A stretch of DNA of 60,000 nt from NCBI RefSeq assembly GCF_000003815.2, contig NC_049991.1:16664776-16724775 (forward strand). The letters run 5' to 3'. Within the stretch, counting starts at the first letter, position 1, and the number at the start of each line of letters is the position of its first letter. The notes under the pieces are model-generated. The model was not told the origin of the DNA. It searched no databases and worked only from the letters and a program-made list of their open reading frames with translations. The translations under genes were made by a program, and so were the position numbers. The stretch is from Branchiostoma floridae (lineage: Eukaryota > Chordata > Leptocardii > Amphioxiformes > Branchiostomatidae). Below, one piece after another: positions 32,460-45,455 of this stretch.

Positions 32460-35272
32460 GGTACTATTGAGGCACGTTGGAGATTGTTGGCCGTGTCTTT
32501 TTTGCGTGTGTATCTTTACCAATTTTCCCCTGCGGTCACACAGACGTGCGGCGCGTTTGCGTTTCAAGCGCATGATTGAGTTTGTTGGAGCAAGGAGGTT
32601 AAAAAGAACCTCCTCGGTGGTTGGCACCGTGACGTCTGTTGAATATACGAGCGTTGTAGGTACGTTTGTGTTGGCAAACATCAACTTTCCTCAACAGTGT
32701 CTCCGCTCAGTGAGATAGAGGATTTATTTCCCCTCAAGGACCGGTTGGAAAGCTAGGATGGCAGAAAAAAGACCAATGCTTTATTAATTTTTTTTAGCAG
32801 GAGATAGGGCCAGTAAACACAGATAAACATCATAAAGTCGGTGCTGTAGAATGGTTACCAGGTTAAGCCTTGTCCGAAACTGAATGTATAAAATTGGGAT
32901 ATTTTTCCTGTGGGAGTCTAGGTGGATATGTGTGATATGTAAGAAGTGACCAAGGCCGGGTTTCTAAAGAAACAACCTGATGTCAGTCCCAAGCGGGTTG
33001 ATCAGCCTCCACCGGGTTGATCGGCCTTCCTAGATCCTACGGGGATGCGGAGAGTAGAATAATGCGGTAAAAATTTGGTGAATAATTTGCCTGGAGAATC
33101 CGTCCGTGGCCAATGCCTGCCATGTATTTCTCTAAAGAAACAACACATTGGCAACCGCCAAGCGGGTAGCTCGTCAAGGGACGCACCCAGATCTCCGGTC
33201 CCCTACTAAGCCTGGTAAAGATACCATCATGAGCTCCCCGGTACTCACTGGATCTTATTAGATGCCTGGAGTGTTGCCCACCCACCCATTTTGCTGGCGC
33301 CGACGCCGTGGAATTTGTACGGTGCTGGTTTCAATTATCTCGAAGCTGGTGTGTTATGCCGAAGGGCGGTTATGCCGGCTGTATAGATACAGATACAGAT
33401 ATCGGCGGTGGTAAATAGGAAAGCCGGCTTGGCAAAATATAGTAAAGTTCTTCCATACAACCCGGTAGATAGTACACTTTCGACTTTTCGGTGTCTATCA
33501 GACACCATCATCAGGGTAGAATGGCTGGATCTGCTTCTCACTGTTTAATACTTATGGCCGATGTAGGTGGCCCTGCAGCAGTTATAATGCTGTCCCAATC
33601 GTGACTCAGTTTGTATTCCCCCTCACCCCCACCGATGACGCACCTATACCAACCCGATGAAACTAGATTATTTACGGATGTAAGTAATATTAAAGATAGC
33701 TTTTAAAAAGCTGACCGGGGGCGAAGATGGAAATAGCTGGTTGGGTACACATGGCGTGAGTTTTATCTCGCTACATGTACATTATGAATGGGAAATTCAA
33801 TGATGTATGAATTTTTAACATCATTGAATTAAAGTAGAAACGACAGACAGATACAAAGATCCCAGTATCATGGGCTCTTTACTAGCAGAGAAGGAAAAAA
33901 ATTGCGGCTCTTGTTGGTATATGTTCTAATAGCCGGAAAACCTTTGGTGCTTATTTGAAAATGGAGCCGGTATAACTAATCTCCAAGCAGATCCTATGGT
34001 AGCATAAGCTGCCAGAGGAGTGAAGCCGGCCTAGGAGTGTGTTTGGATACCGGGGGCTGATGACTCCCATTGGCCAGCTGTACTCCTTTAATTGCCAGCT
34101 TTGATACTATCTTATGCCAATAGTAAATCTGCCTGGAGATTACGGTATAACACCTCTATGCAGGAGTGGTACTAGTACTGTAGTTACAGGATATATTGTC
34201 TTGGACTATAAACAATGGGAGTTTTCAGCGGGACTGGCTGGACGGATATGTAAATTAAAAAAAAAAAAAAGCCCGCGAAAGCTTGTGACCTGTTCCAGCC
34301 CCTATATAAAAGCCGGTAGATTGTGGCCGCACCCGGATCTCCGGTCTCCGTGTTTAAATTATGACGTTCTTATCTTTCGATTCCTTTGTTCCGATCGCCG
34401 TGCACGTCACAGAGCGATCAACGATTTTTTTCATAGTCCTCCATTGAAGCATGCCACTTGCTTTAGTAGGAATTTGCATTAAAAAAAAAGCCCAATGCGT
34501 TTACGCCTTTATGTACGGTGAATAGTTGAATTATACACACTTGATCGAATTTGTCCCTCACCAATGAGATCACCAGTTGGTCACAGCCGTTGTCAGGAAT
34601 TTCGGCCATTTAATATTCCCTCAGGTTGTGGGGTCAAGTACCACCTCAATTTTGGATGCGTTTGTTATGCCGGGTGAATACATGGGGTCAGCACAAAGCT
34701 GAACGCCAAGCTTATATGCACCGAAGAAAATGGATTTTAAAGCTCCTCGCGTGCACGTAGGTGCTAATTGTGCACACATAGCCGGAGGAAGGGAACGTAC
34801 ATTAATGGTTGCATAGGGGATTTCGCAATTTGAACTAGACCAGACTCTGACAACAAACCCACACAGTTGCCACCAGTATATTCAAGTTTATACATTTGTG
34901 ATATCAGCACGTTTTCATACTTCGTGATTATGATGTTAGCATGTTTTCATGCACGAACCCCGTCTGAAGGTTGTCTCAACAAGGAGCTTTCATCAACTTG
35001 GTCTAATTTGTATACTCAATTTCCTGAATTAAATCACGTGTCCATCATGCAACAAGGTCAACGATGGTAAAAATATAACTGCTGTCCAACGTGAAGGTAA
35101 CCATAAAATGAAGCTACAGCTCCCTGTTTTCAAGTCCCGTGAAATTTCTTCTGTTCTGCCACCCTGGAAAACCTTACAGGCGCCCCAACCCGTCTACTGT
35201 CACAATAATTACAAACATCAAGGTATGAGCCTAAGGGCGGCCTGTGTTCTAAATAGTAAATAGCCCAGCGGA
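32460..35272. other. Intergenic, no gene seen
   Basis: Contains repeat-like tails at 33440-33530 (ttcggtgtctatcagacacc) and gccggc-rich words. Open frames here are short and unrecognised. Confidence 0.45.
33340..33560 (-). repeat. Probable retroelement-derived fragment
   Basis: The 'ttcggtgtctatcagacacc' and 'atcatcagggtagaatgg' words, with tandem 'gatacagatacagat', have the look of dispersed-repeat tails rather than a host gene. The 68-codon minus frame here is treated as repeat-derived. No domain identified. Confidence 0.3.
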
Positions 35273-35973
35273 TACTGTAAATGCAGAAATTTTCGCGGTG
35301 GTTTAATGTTCGCGGTTTTCGCGGTGGCCGCTTCACCGCGAACTTAAAACCATCGCGAACATTTTCCATGGCAGTAAGAGACTACAATGCATGGTGCTAC
35401 CGTGAACATAAAACCACCGCCAAAAGTGCTTTTATTTTATTGTTATTTTGTTATTGTAATTGGGTGGGCCGACTACTCACTCTTTACAGACAGAAGCTTA
35501 CGGTAGGCGGGGCTAGATCGCAAGGGTCTGGAGCGAGCTGCCATTCGGCGCCACTCAGGTAACCTCAATACGACTGTCGCAAGTGCCTGGAGCGAGCTGC
35601 CATTCGGCGCCACTCAGTTGGCCTCAATACGACAGTAATTGCCCCAGGTGCGGCCAAGGTACTGTAGGTTTTGAACCACTCACAACGTGCCTGGTGTATG
35701 GCTCTCCCCAGACACGGGACCTCAGTTTAACGTCCTATCCGAGGGACGGCCCTAGCCGAAGCTAAGTACTCATTTTCACCTGAGTGAAGTGAGGAAAGTC
35801 GTGTATAGTGCCTTTCCCAATGGCACAAGATAGGTAACACGGCAGCCGAACGCACTGCAGTAACACGGCAGCCGAACACACTGCCGAACTCACTGTCGCT
35901 GCGCCACGCGGTCCCACTATTTTCCCCGCTACTGCGAAATTAAATCCCCGCGAACTTAAATGCATTTACAGTA
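35273..35973 (+). mobile_element. 700-bp element, TA target site, 'CTGTAAATGCA' TIRs
   Basis: TA-CTGTAAATGCA at the left and TGCATTTACAG-TA at the right, perfect 11-bp TIRs with TA on both sides. The ends carry 'ttcgcgg/ccgcgaa' words. A GC-rich central insert (about 35485-35930) differs in character from the ends, so it looks like a composite. It belongs to the same structural type as 9201-9411. Confidence 0.75.
35527..35632 (+). repeat. Two-copy tandem repeat, about 60-bp unit
   Basis: tggagcgagctgccattcgg followed by cgccactcag occurs twice, each followed by cctcaatacgac. Confidence 0.9.
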
Positions 35974-38900
35974 TGTCTGCGCCCATGCTCGGCTCGTAAT
36001 GATTGTTCGCGAAGGTCACTAGAGGATAATCAAAACCATATGGAAAACATGACATGCTTCAACTCGCTGGTGATTCCAAGCAGCAGATGCTACGGTTAAT
36101 TGACGGTGTCAAGAGCTGAGTGGTGACTGGCGAGTTAAAGGATGGATAATATTTTGAACTGTACATTACGAACTTTACACTATACTGTTTTCGTGACGGT
36201 GAATCTTCAATGAATCACTGAGCCAGTCGATAAAAGTGAAAAATGAAGTTACTAAATGAAGTCACAAGATGACGTCATACATAAGCCACGTGTTGGGATC
36301 GGCCATATTGGGTCCGCCATCATGAATTTCCTAAAATTCATTTTTTTACACAAAATAACACTAAGAGACAATGAAATCGGCTAAAACGTTCATTTGAATG
36401 CCTTGTATAAATAAAACCAGGTAGTGACAATCATTTTGGGAATACAATCTAATTATACCAGAGCTGATGATATGGTCCACCATCCTGGATTTTTAACAAT
36501 GACGTCATTGAATTAGTGTGATTTATAAACATTTGATTATAAAGGTGACCTCTCTGTACATAAGATCTAATCTATGTAAGAAAAAAGGGTTGACTTATCA
36601 AGAAAACCGAAATTAGCGAATGCTGCAAAATATTGGTCAGAAACCCCTTGCCATGGCAGCAAGAAAATAATAAACTTTTGTTGACAATAAGAAAATGTTG
36701 CCAACTAAATTCTAATGAAAGCCAAGTTTGCTGGCACCAGCGTAAGCTGTTCAGGCGTTATGCGACATGAAATTTGGCGCAGGCCTTAAAAGCCCCAAAG
36801 GGGACTCCCAGGTCTGAATAGGGTTAAACGAACTGTGCAACTTGAGAAGTCATGATGAAATTTTGCTTTCCCTGATATGATTTTTAAATATGTGACAAAT
36901 GTAAGTGAAAAAGAGGAATGTCAAAAGATATCAATCTATAATAATAATTATAATGTTTAATGGTGGGACTTTCATACACTTGAGGTGTTTGGAAGTAAGA
37001 AGGCAAACATCATATTGGGCAAATCAAGAGAATCAGGTCCCTATTTACATAATTAATGAGAGAATGCTACAATAGCCTTGTCTGCTAAGATGAGACTTTC
37101 ATAATCTGGACAAGTAGTGTTATTTGGGTAGAGAATGCGGACCTTTTTAAGGAGGCAGGAGGAGGGGGCAGATGATCTACGCAAGCCTGGTCTAGTCTCG
37201 TGTTCTCCCGCGAGATCGAGACTGGGCCATTCTCTGTGACCAAGATGTGCTGTCAGACATCGAAAATTTGGAGGTACGTACTCTACCTTTAAAACAGTCG
37301 TTGTTGGAATAAAATTGATAGTAACCGGACCTTTTCTTTGTGCTTTTGTCGGTGAGAAGCGTTTGTAGTACAAACAAAACTAAAACTTCAATGTATTTTC
37401 CTGGAAAATTAGATTCCACAAGCATCACAAGACCAAATCAAATCAAATCAGAACAAAACAAGCACAAAACGTTTCATTTATATGATATTCAAAATGTCGC
37501 CCTTCGCGGGGCGGCTGCTTCAAAAACATGCCAGCCATCTGAGGAATTTTCTCATTTTGATTTCACTTTGTTGGGCTCTTGAAACGGCAGACTAATTCCC
37601 CCAAGTAATAAAAAATCTGTTTACCTCCAGGATAATTGTTTACCTCCAGTGTGAACATTGTGAGGAAATGGCTTGCGGACATATAGCCGCCTAATCGTAC
37701 GTATTTCATAGTTGTTGTCGTATTCAACAACGCAAATATCTGTGTCCAACTTGAGCTGCTGAATTTCTGCTGGAGCCAACATGTATTCAGATTAATCGAA
37801 GCGCCAAATGGCAATTACAATAGGCTGGCGTTCTAACAGGTTATCCCGACCACTGTCAGCTCGCACAATTCAGCTGCTCGCTGCAATTGTGGTAATCGCA
37901 CTTCAACCATCATCCACGAGACACCCTTCCTCAAGTTGGTGATGGTACTTCTATAAAAGAGCCTCTAACGAGTGCCAAGTTGGGAGTGTCAGCCCTAACG
38001 AGTGCCAATACGCAATACCATTGATCGAAGGCATTAGCACCGAAAATACATGAATTCGAATTTCGAACAATACACACTAGGAGCTAGAACCTCCATAGAA
38101 CTACCATAAGATCGTTTAGCAAACCAGTGCACCTGACGGACTTTATCTTTTTATGGAAAGCAAGTGAATTGGTTATAATGTTTTTTTGTCCTCAATCTCG
38201 AAGAACACACTATGGACAGATTGCCAGTAGCCGGCACAATACAGTACCGAATGCGAACACGCTTGGCTCAGTGACTATCGTGACACCAACGCAAATCTAT
38301 TACCAAAGCATTTAGAGTAGCAATTCAACAGACAACTCTCTGACTGACGACTTCTCAGTAGACGACCATACTTTGTGTGAGCACTAAACGTGATAGCAGC
38401 TACAGGTGCTGGGATCAGTTACAGAAGTTTAGGTACAGGGTCCGGACCTGTACATGTACCTGTCCCGTAAACGTGACAAAGCAAACTGTGTGTTTTATTG
38501 AGGACAGAGAGATGTATTAACAGTAAACAGAATGTTATTTGGTTTCCGGTATCTTATGGCTTTATGCAGAGATTCCAAGCTTTCGAGCTTTCGAAGGGCA
38601 ACTCGATCTAAATATGGTAACGTACTGATTTGTAAGCCAATACAAATGTTTTCATCAGAGTGTCTCCAATTCAATTTTTTAAACTTCATGGCAGAAATAA
38701 CATGCGTTTAGTAACAGAATCAGTCAGCTGTCAACAAATAAAATATCTATTCATGTATAGTAACTGGTTCACTTATATACCCGTATTTTACAACTGTCTC
38801 TAATGATTTTCACGGTGATAAGATCAACGTGCAACACCCATTACAAGAACACTAACCTGGAATCCAGCCTTGTTAGCTTTGATGCGCTCCCAACAGTCCG

Positions 38901-39293
38901 ATTATTCCCGCAAGGCACCGACTTTCGGGAGCGGACCAAAACTAACAAGGCTGGATTCCAGGCTACCAGAACACATCCCTAGACTATGCACATGACTCTT
39001 GCTTGCAAATCAAAATATAAAGGTGACTGTCCAAGCTTACCCATAATCTGGCACCACTGAGCTGAAATTATGACAGCCTGAAGCGCGAGCGGCAACGCAC
39101 AGCGGCAAGCCCGCCTTGCAAATCAACGATGAACACTTGTTTTTCTGCCACGTGTATGTTTATGTATACATTCCTTGCTCCATACGATCAAATGTAGACG
39201 TACATGCCTATTAATAAATGCCTACTTCATGAGGGTAATCCACAATAACAGCTAATGCGAATATGTATGCAAGAAGTAAATTGTATTTGCAGG
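35974..39293. other. Intergenic between elements and the H2B gene
   Basis: No supported gene. An exon-like stretch ending 'ttggag|gtacgt' at 37276 has one open frame but a poor acceptor. A hairpin element lies at 38856-38962. Confidence 0.45.
38856..38962. mobile_element. 107-bp hairpin element, 21-bp perfect arms
   Basis: Arms cctggaatccagccttgttag and its exact reverse complement at 38942-38962. Loop about 65 bases. Typical of a very short MITE. Confidence 0.8.
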
Positions 39294-39393
39294 NNNNNNN
39301 NNNNNNNNNNNNNNNNNNNNNNNNNNNNNNNNNNNNNNNNNNNNNNNNNNNNNNNNNNNNNNNNNNNNNNNNNNNNNNNNNNNNNNNNNNNNN
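39294..39393. other. Assembly gap (100 N)
   Basis: Exactly 100 N, the conventional size for a gap of unknown length. It lies about 200 bases past the H2B polyadenylation signal. Confidence 1.
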
Positions 39394-39597
39394 TCGTCGC
39401 CATCAGGGTCATGCCTCCTCGTAAATTAGAGCTCGCAGGCTCTTCGTCCGATCGAATCGCGCCTAATGTGAGGGGGGTATTAGGAAGATGCGCGTGTTGC
39501 TCCAATGAAAATGGTAAAGCGCACGCCGTATACCCAACACGCAGACCTAACAGAGGCCTCTTCTGTCTCTATTTTTTTAACTCGGCAAGTCCAGCCT

Positions 39598-39603
39598 TTT
39601 ATT
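39598..39603 (-). terminator. Polyadenylation signal of the H2B gene
   Basis: AATAAA on the minus strand, about 325 bases after the H2B stop. No histone-type stem-loop is visible between. Confidence 0.55.
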
Positions 39604-39925
39604 GCACAAAAGTGTCACTTTTAAACTTTGTTAGTGTGTTTCATCCAGGATTGCAGCTTCCACTTCGTATCATTTTGTCCCACAGAGGAGAAAACCTTAA
39701 AGTTTGAGACTGAGAGCCGTCCGATGATAACTGACTGTCTGACACCCATTTTGTAACTGTGATTCGTTTGAACTTCATATAGTAGTAGCTAATGAAGATA
39801 TCCAAGCCCTGTTGATGGCAATATGACATCGGTACCGTTATTGTCTCACTGAATGTCGATGAGATACTCAGCCGTATTGCTTCCAGTTTGATGAATCTGA
39901 TAGGTTGTGGACACCTGCGCGCGCG

Positions 39926-41441
<1,516 letters not shown>

Positions 41442-41478
41442 TGCGCCGGTTGGTCACTTCCAGTTTAGAAGCTCTGCA

Positions 41479-41483
41479 ATTGG
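41479..41483 (-). promoter_or_regulatory. CCAAT box near the H2B start
   Basis: ccaat on the minus strand (in tagccaattgc), 38 bases upstream of ATG. It is close to the start codon, so either the leader is very short or it is not functional. Confidence 0.3.
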
Positions 41484-42894
41484 CTATGATCTAGATCAAT
41501 GATAACAATAGCTATCAAAATTGTCATCTAGAACTGCCAGGTATTGGGACCATAAAAAGTATTTACTGCATAATACGATGTACTGTAACCCAAAATTCAT
41601 ACTTATATCCTTCATGCCTCTTTCTATAGCATGTTTATGCCTGAGAAGGGGCTCATTTCAGCAGTGTGGATGTACTGGTCTACGTACGTATCTTATTAGA
41701 TAAATGCCTCGCCAACTAATGATTCTATTGCCCCCATACTGAAAAGAAAAAAGAAAGCAATTTATCATATGTCGCAGTGCAAGTATTCATAATTGTTCAC
41801 AGACCTGCACCAACAACATAAACATCAGTAACGTTTATCTCGACAGGCCTACTCAAACAGCAATGGCGTCGGTTGATACGCATAGGCCACGATCCCGTCT
41901 AAAATTACCAATAATATAAAAACAGAACAGTGCACTAAACATTTCAAGGACGCTGCCCTTGGAGCCACCTTTGAAATCTGAGAGGAGGGGTAGTACAATG
42001 CTATACAATATGTGAACAGTGATCAGTTCTGTGACATACTGGTAGATTCCAAAGATAATTACGTCATACCTACCTGTCAGCTAGATGACGAGATGTCCCG
42101 AAGCTTTTTTTTTGTCGTCGTTTACTTAAAAAAATATGTGAGTCTTGACCCTTGTGAACCTGCGAGGCCCGTATGTGGCGTAGTCAGATTTTACACATGC
42201 GTAATACATCAGGGGGACTTCAATACTCGACCGGACTATCAATTAGCCAAACGATGATGTAATAGTATAAGACCTAAGTATCACCGGTGACTGTAGTGTA
42301 GGCATACCCAATATCAAATTTACTACAAATTGGCTGCCTTCCAACGCGTCTGTGTGAAAATAGATATGACCTCAGCCTTACTAAAGCCCGAATGTAAAAT
42401 AAAAGCCAGGAGGATATTCGATTTTAATGTGGGGAAGTGATTAAGAAGAAATGACGGCTAATAATGTTTCAAGTTTCATTTTTATTGTGCCCTATTTGGG
42501 GCCCCAGTCTGCCCTTCCAAGCCCCTGCCCCAATCGAACGCCACTCCATGGCCTCTATTGGTTCTAGAAGAAGTTTGGACGCAGCTTGCGTGACCCTCGT
42601 CATCCGACGTTACCAAATACAACACCATCGGGGACGAAAATACACGGACCCTACCAACATTGCCGTAAAGTACGTGTACTGAACATCGAACAGAGATGTC
42701 CCCAGGTAGTCCTCCCGACCTGATGTGGCAAAGTTATGATATCGCTACGGATGTGACCAGAATACCGTACCTTGTTGAGTGCCTTTGGCAGGACGGCGCC
42801 TCATCAGCCTGTCATGTGATCATCTAGCAGAGGGCGACAACCTCCTACAGCTCCAGCACCACTCCGCAACCAGAGCTTTGGGAAAGATCGCGCA
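41484..42894. other. Intergenic, no gene seen
   Basis: Upstream of H2B. Short unrecognised open frames only; no histone partner gene (H2A, H3, H4 or H1) is visible on either strand. Confidence 0.5.
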
Positions 42895-43530
42895 CGTTTC
42901 TAGAACCTTCTATCGGATTCTCCTCTCCGGAGCTCCGCACTCTCGGCCAGAACCTATTATCGGATTCTTTGAGCTTCTCTACTGTCCTGACGAAAATCAG
43001 ATCAGACATTTTGATGATACATAATCAGATGTGAATCTTGTCTTGCACATGCAGTTATCTATTTATTGAACAAACATGTATTTTGACTTAGCGTATACAT
43101 TACAGAGCTTCGGGATACATCACACAATCTTCTAGAACATTCTAGCGGATTCTCCAGGGCTTCTCTCCTGTCCTGACGAAAATCGGTTCAAACGTTTTGA
43201 TGATGCATTATCAGATGGGAATCTTGTATTCTACAGTAATCTATTTATTGAACAAACATCTATTTTGACTTGTCGTATGCACTACAACAGAGCTTTGCGA
43301 TACATTAAGCACCGTTCCAGAATCTTCTAGCGGATTCTCTGTGCTTCTCGACTGTCCTGACGAAAATTGGTTCAGACATTTTGATGGTGCATAATGAGAT
43401 GGAAATCTTTCTATAATTTTCCTATATCCAATATTCTACCAATCTGATGAAACTATTTTCGAAAATCTTATCTTGCATAATAATCTATTTATTAAACAAA
43501 CATCTATTTTGACTGGGCGTATTTTGCACT
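42895..43530 (+). repeat. Tandem repeat, three diverged units of about 190-230 bp
   Basis: Each unit has 'cggattct..', 'ctgtcctgacgaaaat', 'cattttgatg.tgcat' and 'aatctatttattgaacaaac', then 'tattttgact..cgta'. Units start near 42895, 43128 and 43317. No reading frame is kept. Confidence 0.8.
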
Positions 43531-43952
43531 TTGCTTTTTGCCTTTGCTATCAGATTATTGATTGAAACGTGATATGCATGTCAATGGAGTCAACGTGGCT
43601 ATTAACTATAACAAAATATCGTGAACTTCCTGAAGGAATGAATGTATGTATCATCCTGCAGTTACAAATCATGCTTTAAATTCTGCATGCATGATCAATC
43701 GTATCGATGATCTGGCCTCCCAAATGATATGCCTTGCCTGCCTAAAGTTACTGAATCACAAACGTTATCACTCACATGCCTCTGCTAGAGCAGTACGATT
43801 GGTAAAGGAAGATTTAGTGGCCCCGTTGTAACGTAATGTTAAGTATAGAAATGTTAGGATTTGTCACACAGCAAAAGACAATGAATCAAACAGCTGAAAT
43901 TCCTGATTCTTGTAGTGGTAAACCAAAGGACTGATGATACACTGCTACAAAA

Positions 43953-43958
43953 TTTATT
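43953..43958 (-). terminator. Candidate polyadenylation signal of the rhomboid gene
   Basis: AATAAA on the minus strand (gatgaataaatt), about 1.27 kb past the stop. Other candidates may lie closer; the AT-rich stretch 43959-45222 would be 3' UTR. Confidence 0.3.
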
Positions 43959-45222
43959 CATCAAATGGCAACATCATAGGTGCAACAATTTGTATTCATA
44001 CTCTAGCAATTGCACAAATATCTACATATATATACATGTAACGTCAAAATAGCTGTTGGTAGAAAATTTCCTGAAAGTGAAACAAATCTGGTTAACACTT
44101 TCTACATTGTGACAATTTGATAAGTCACATTATCAAGATGTGGTCTTGTTACAAATACACTGTTGTCTTTTTGTACATTAAAAATCATTCATGGGAACAA
44201 TTGTATTGTACAAAGAATAGCATTGCTGTCAAATGCCTCAATTGATCCATTTTCTGTTTATATGACAATATGTAGACTATTTGGACATATACATAATAGG
44301 TAACCATTAGCAACTTCAATGACTGTTTCACAAACATATCAACTTACATCAAATTTCACTGTAAATTCTAATACATTTTTTGTACCTGATCAACTGAGCT
44401 GCCTTTCTTCACTCATTTATTTGATTGTGGCAAAATGATCAACATTTTCTTAATCTATGGATATTCTTAGTAAAAAAAAGGCCATTGACCACTTTGAAGG
44501 CACTTTAGATTAAAGCTCCTACTCTTAGATATAAAAGTATCAACAACAAATAAAACATTGGCTGATGCCCTGCACCTTTTAGCTACACTGTCACATTGGT
44601 ATCAAACAACAATAGTCCATTTTCCTATACAGAATTCATTGGATATGGATTCAGGAAAACTCAATAAATACAAAGCACAATACTAGCACATACATGTAGG
44701 GTACAAAATATCTCCTATCTTTCAAAGACCTTGAGAGAATCAAACTATTACTGGCTACTTATAACCTGACAAGTTAGCACCAGTAGACATTTGACCAAAT
44801 TTGTCTCAATTGTGGTAGGTCGTAAAATAGATACTTTCAAAAGAACGAGTGAGTGTTGCTTAGTGTGTATGGCTATGCTCTTCTCAACTTATATACTATA
44901 ATATGTACCATGGCTATATGACTATGCTCTTTTTCATACAATGATATCAAACAGTAACACAACCACAAGAGCCTCAGTATGTTCTCTTTCATTATGCGCT
45001 GAAATAGAGCACATTGGAATGTTTTGCATTCACATCAGAGGAGTACTGAATGTACATGTATTGAGGTAGCAGTTGTCAGGAAGGCCATCTAGCAGATTGC
45101 ACTGGAAGTGATCCCTTGCTGTAGAATGGAGTTGCTCCCTGCAAACACTGCAAAAACAGTTGTCACTGTACTGTAACAGCGAGTCCCCCTAGCTGATCGT
45201 ACCAGAACTCCATGTTCGTCAT
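43959..45222 (-). other. Probable 3' UTR / downstream region of the rhomboid gene
   Basis: AT-rich, no coding frame, with an 'acatacatgtag' string. Extent inferred from the candidate poly(A) signal. Confidence 0.35.
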
Positions 45223-45455
45223 TCAGTAGTAGAAGATATTCCAGAAGATGGTGAAAATGATACAGGCTGCATACACCACCAAGGAAACCCACCACATGAC
45301 TCTCTCATGCAGCTTCTGTTCAAAATTCCTCAGGATCAGTAACCCAATAGTCAAGCCTGCGAGCAGACCAAACAAGTGCGCCAGAAAGCTGACTCGGGTG
45401 TCCTTCGGATGGTCGTTGTACCTTCTCCATATGGAAAATCCCACGTCTGCACTAG
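45223..45455 (-). CDS. Rhomboid: catalytic histidine exon and C-terminus
   Basis: 233 bases, acceptor cccaacag. [20 protein letters not shown] has His393. The last helix ends [11 protein letters not shown] and TGA. Confidence 0.96.

Noticed and set aside
33037-33285. 82-codon minus-strand frame
   Set aside because: Looks like dispersed-repeat text rather than a gene; no start context or exon partners.
37176-37276. Exon-like stretch ending at a strong donor (ttggag|gtacgt)
   Set aside because: Only one frame is open, the acceptor is poor, the 'gtctcg/cgagac' words form a small inverted repeat and no partner exon was found.
39255-39707. Frames spanning the N run on both strands
   Set aside because: They read through 100 unknown bases and have no meaning.
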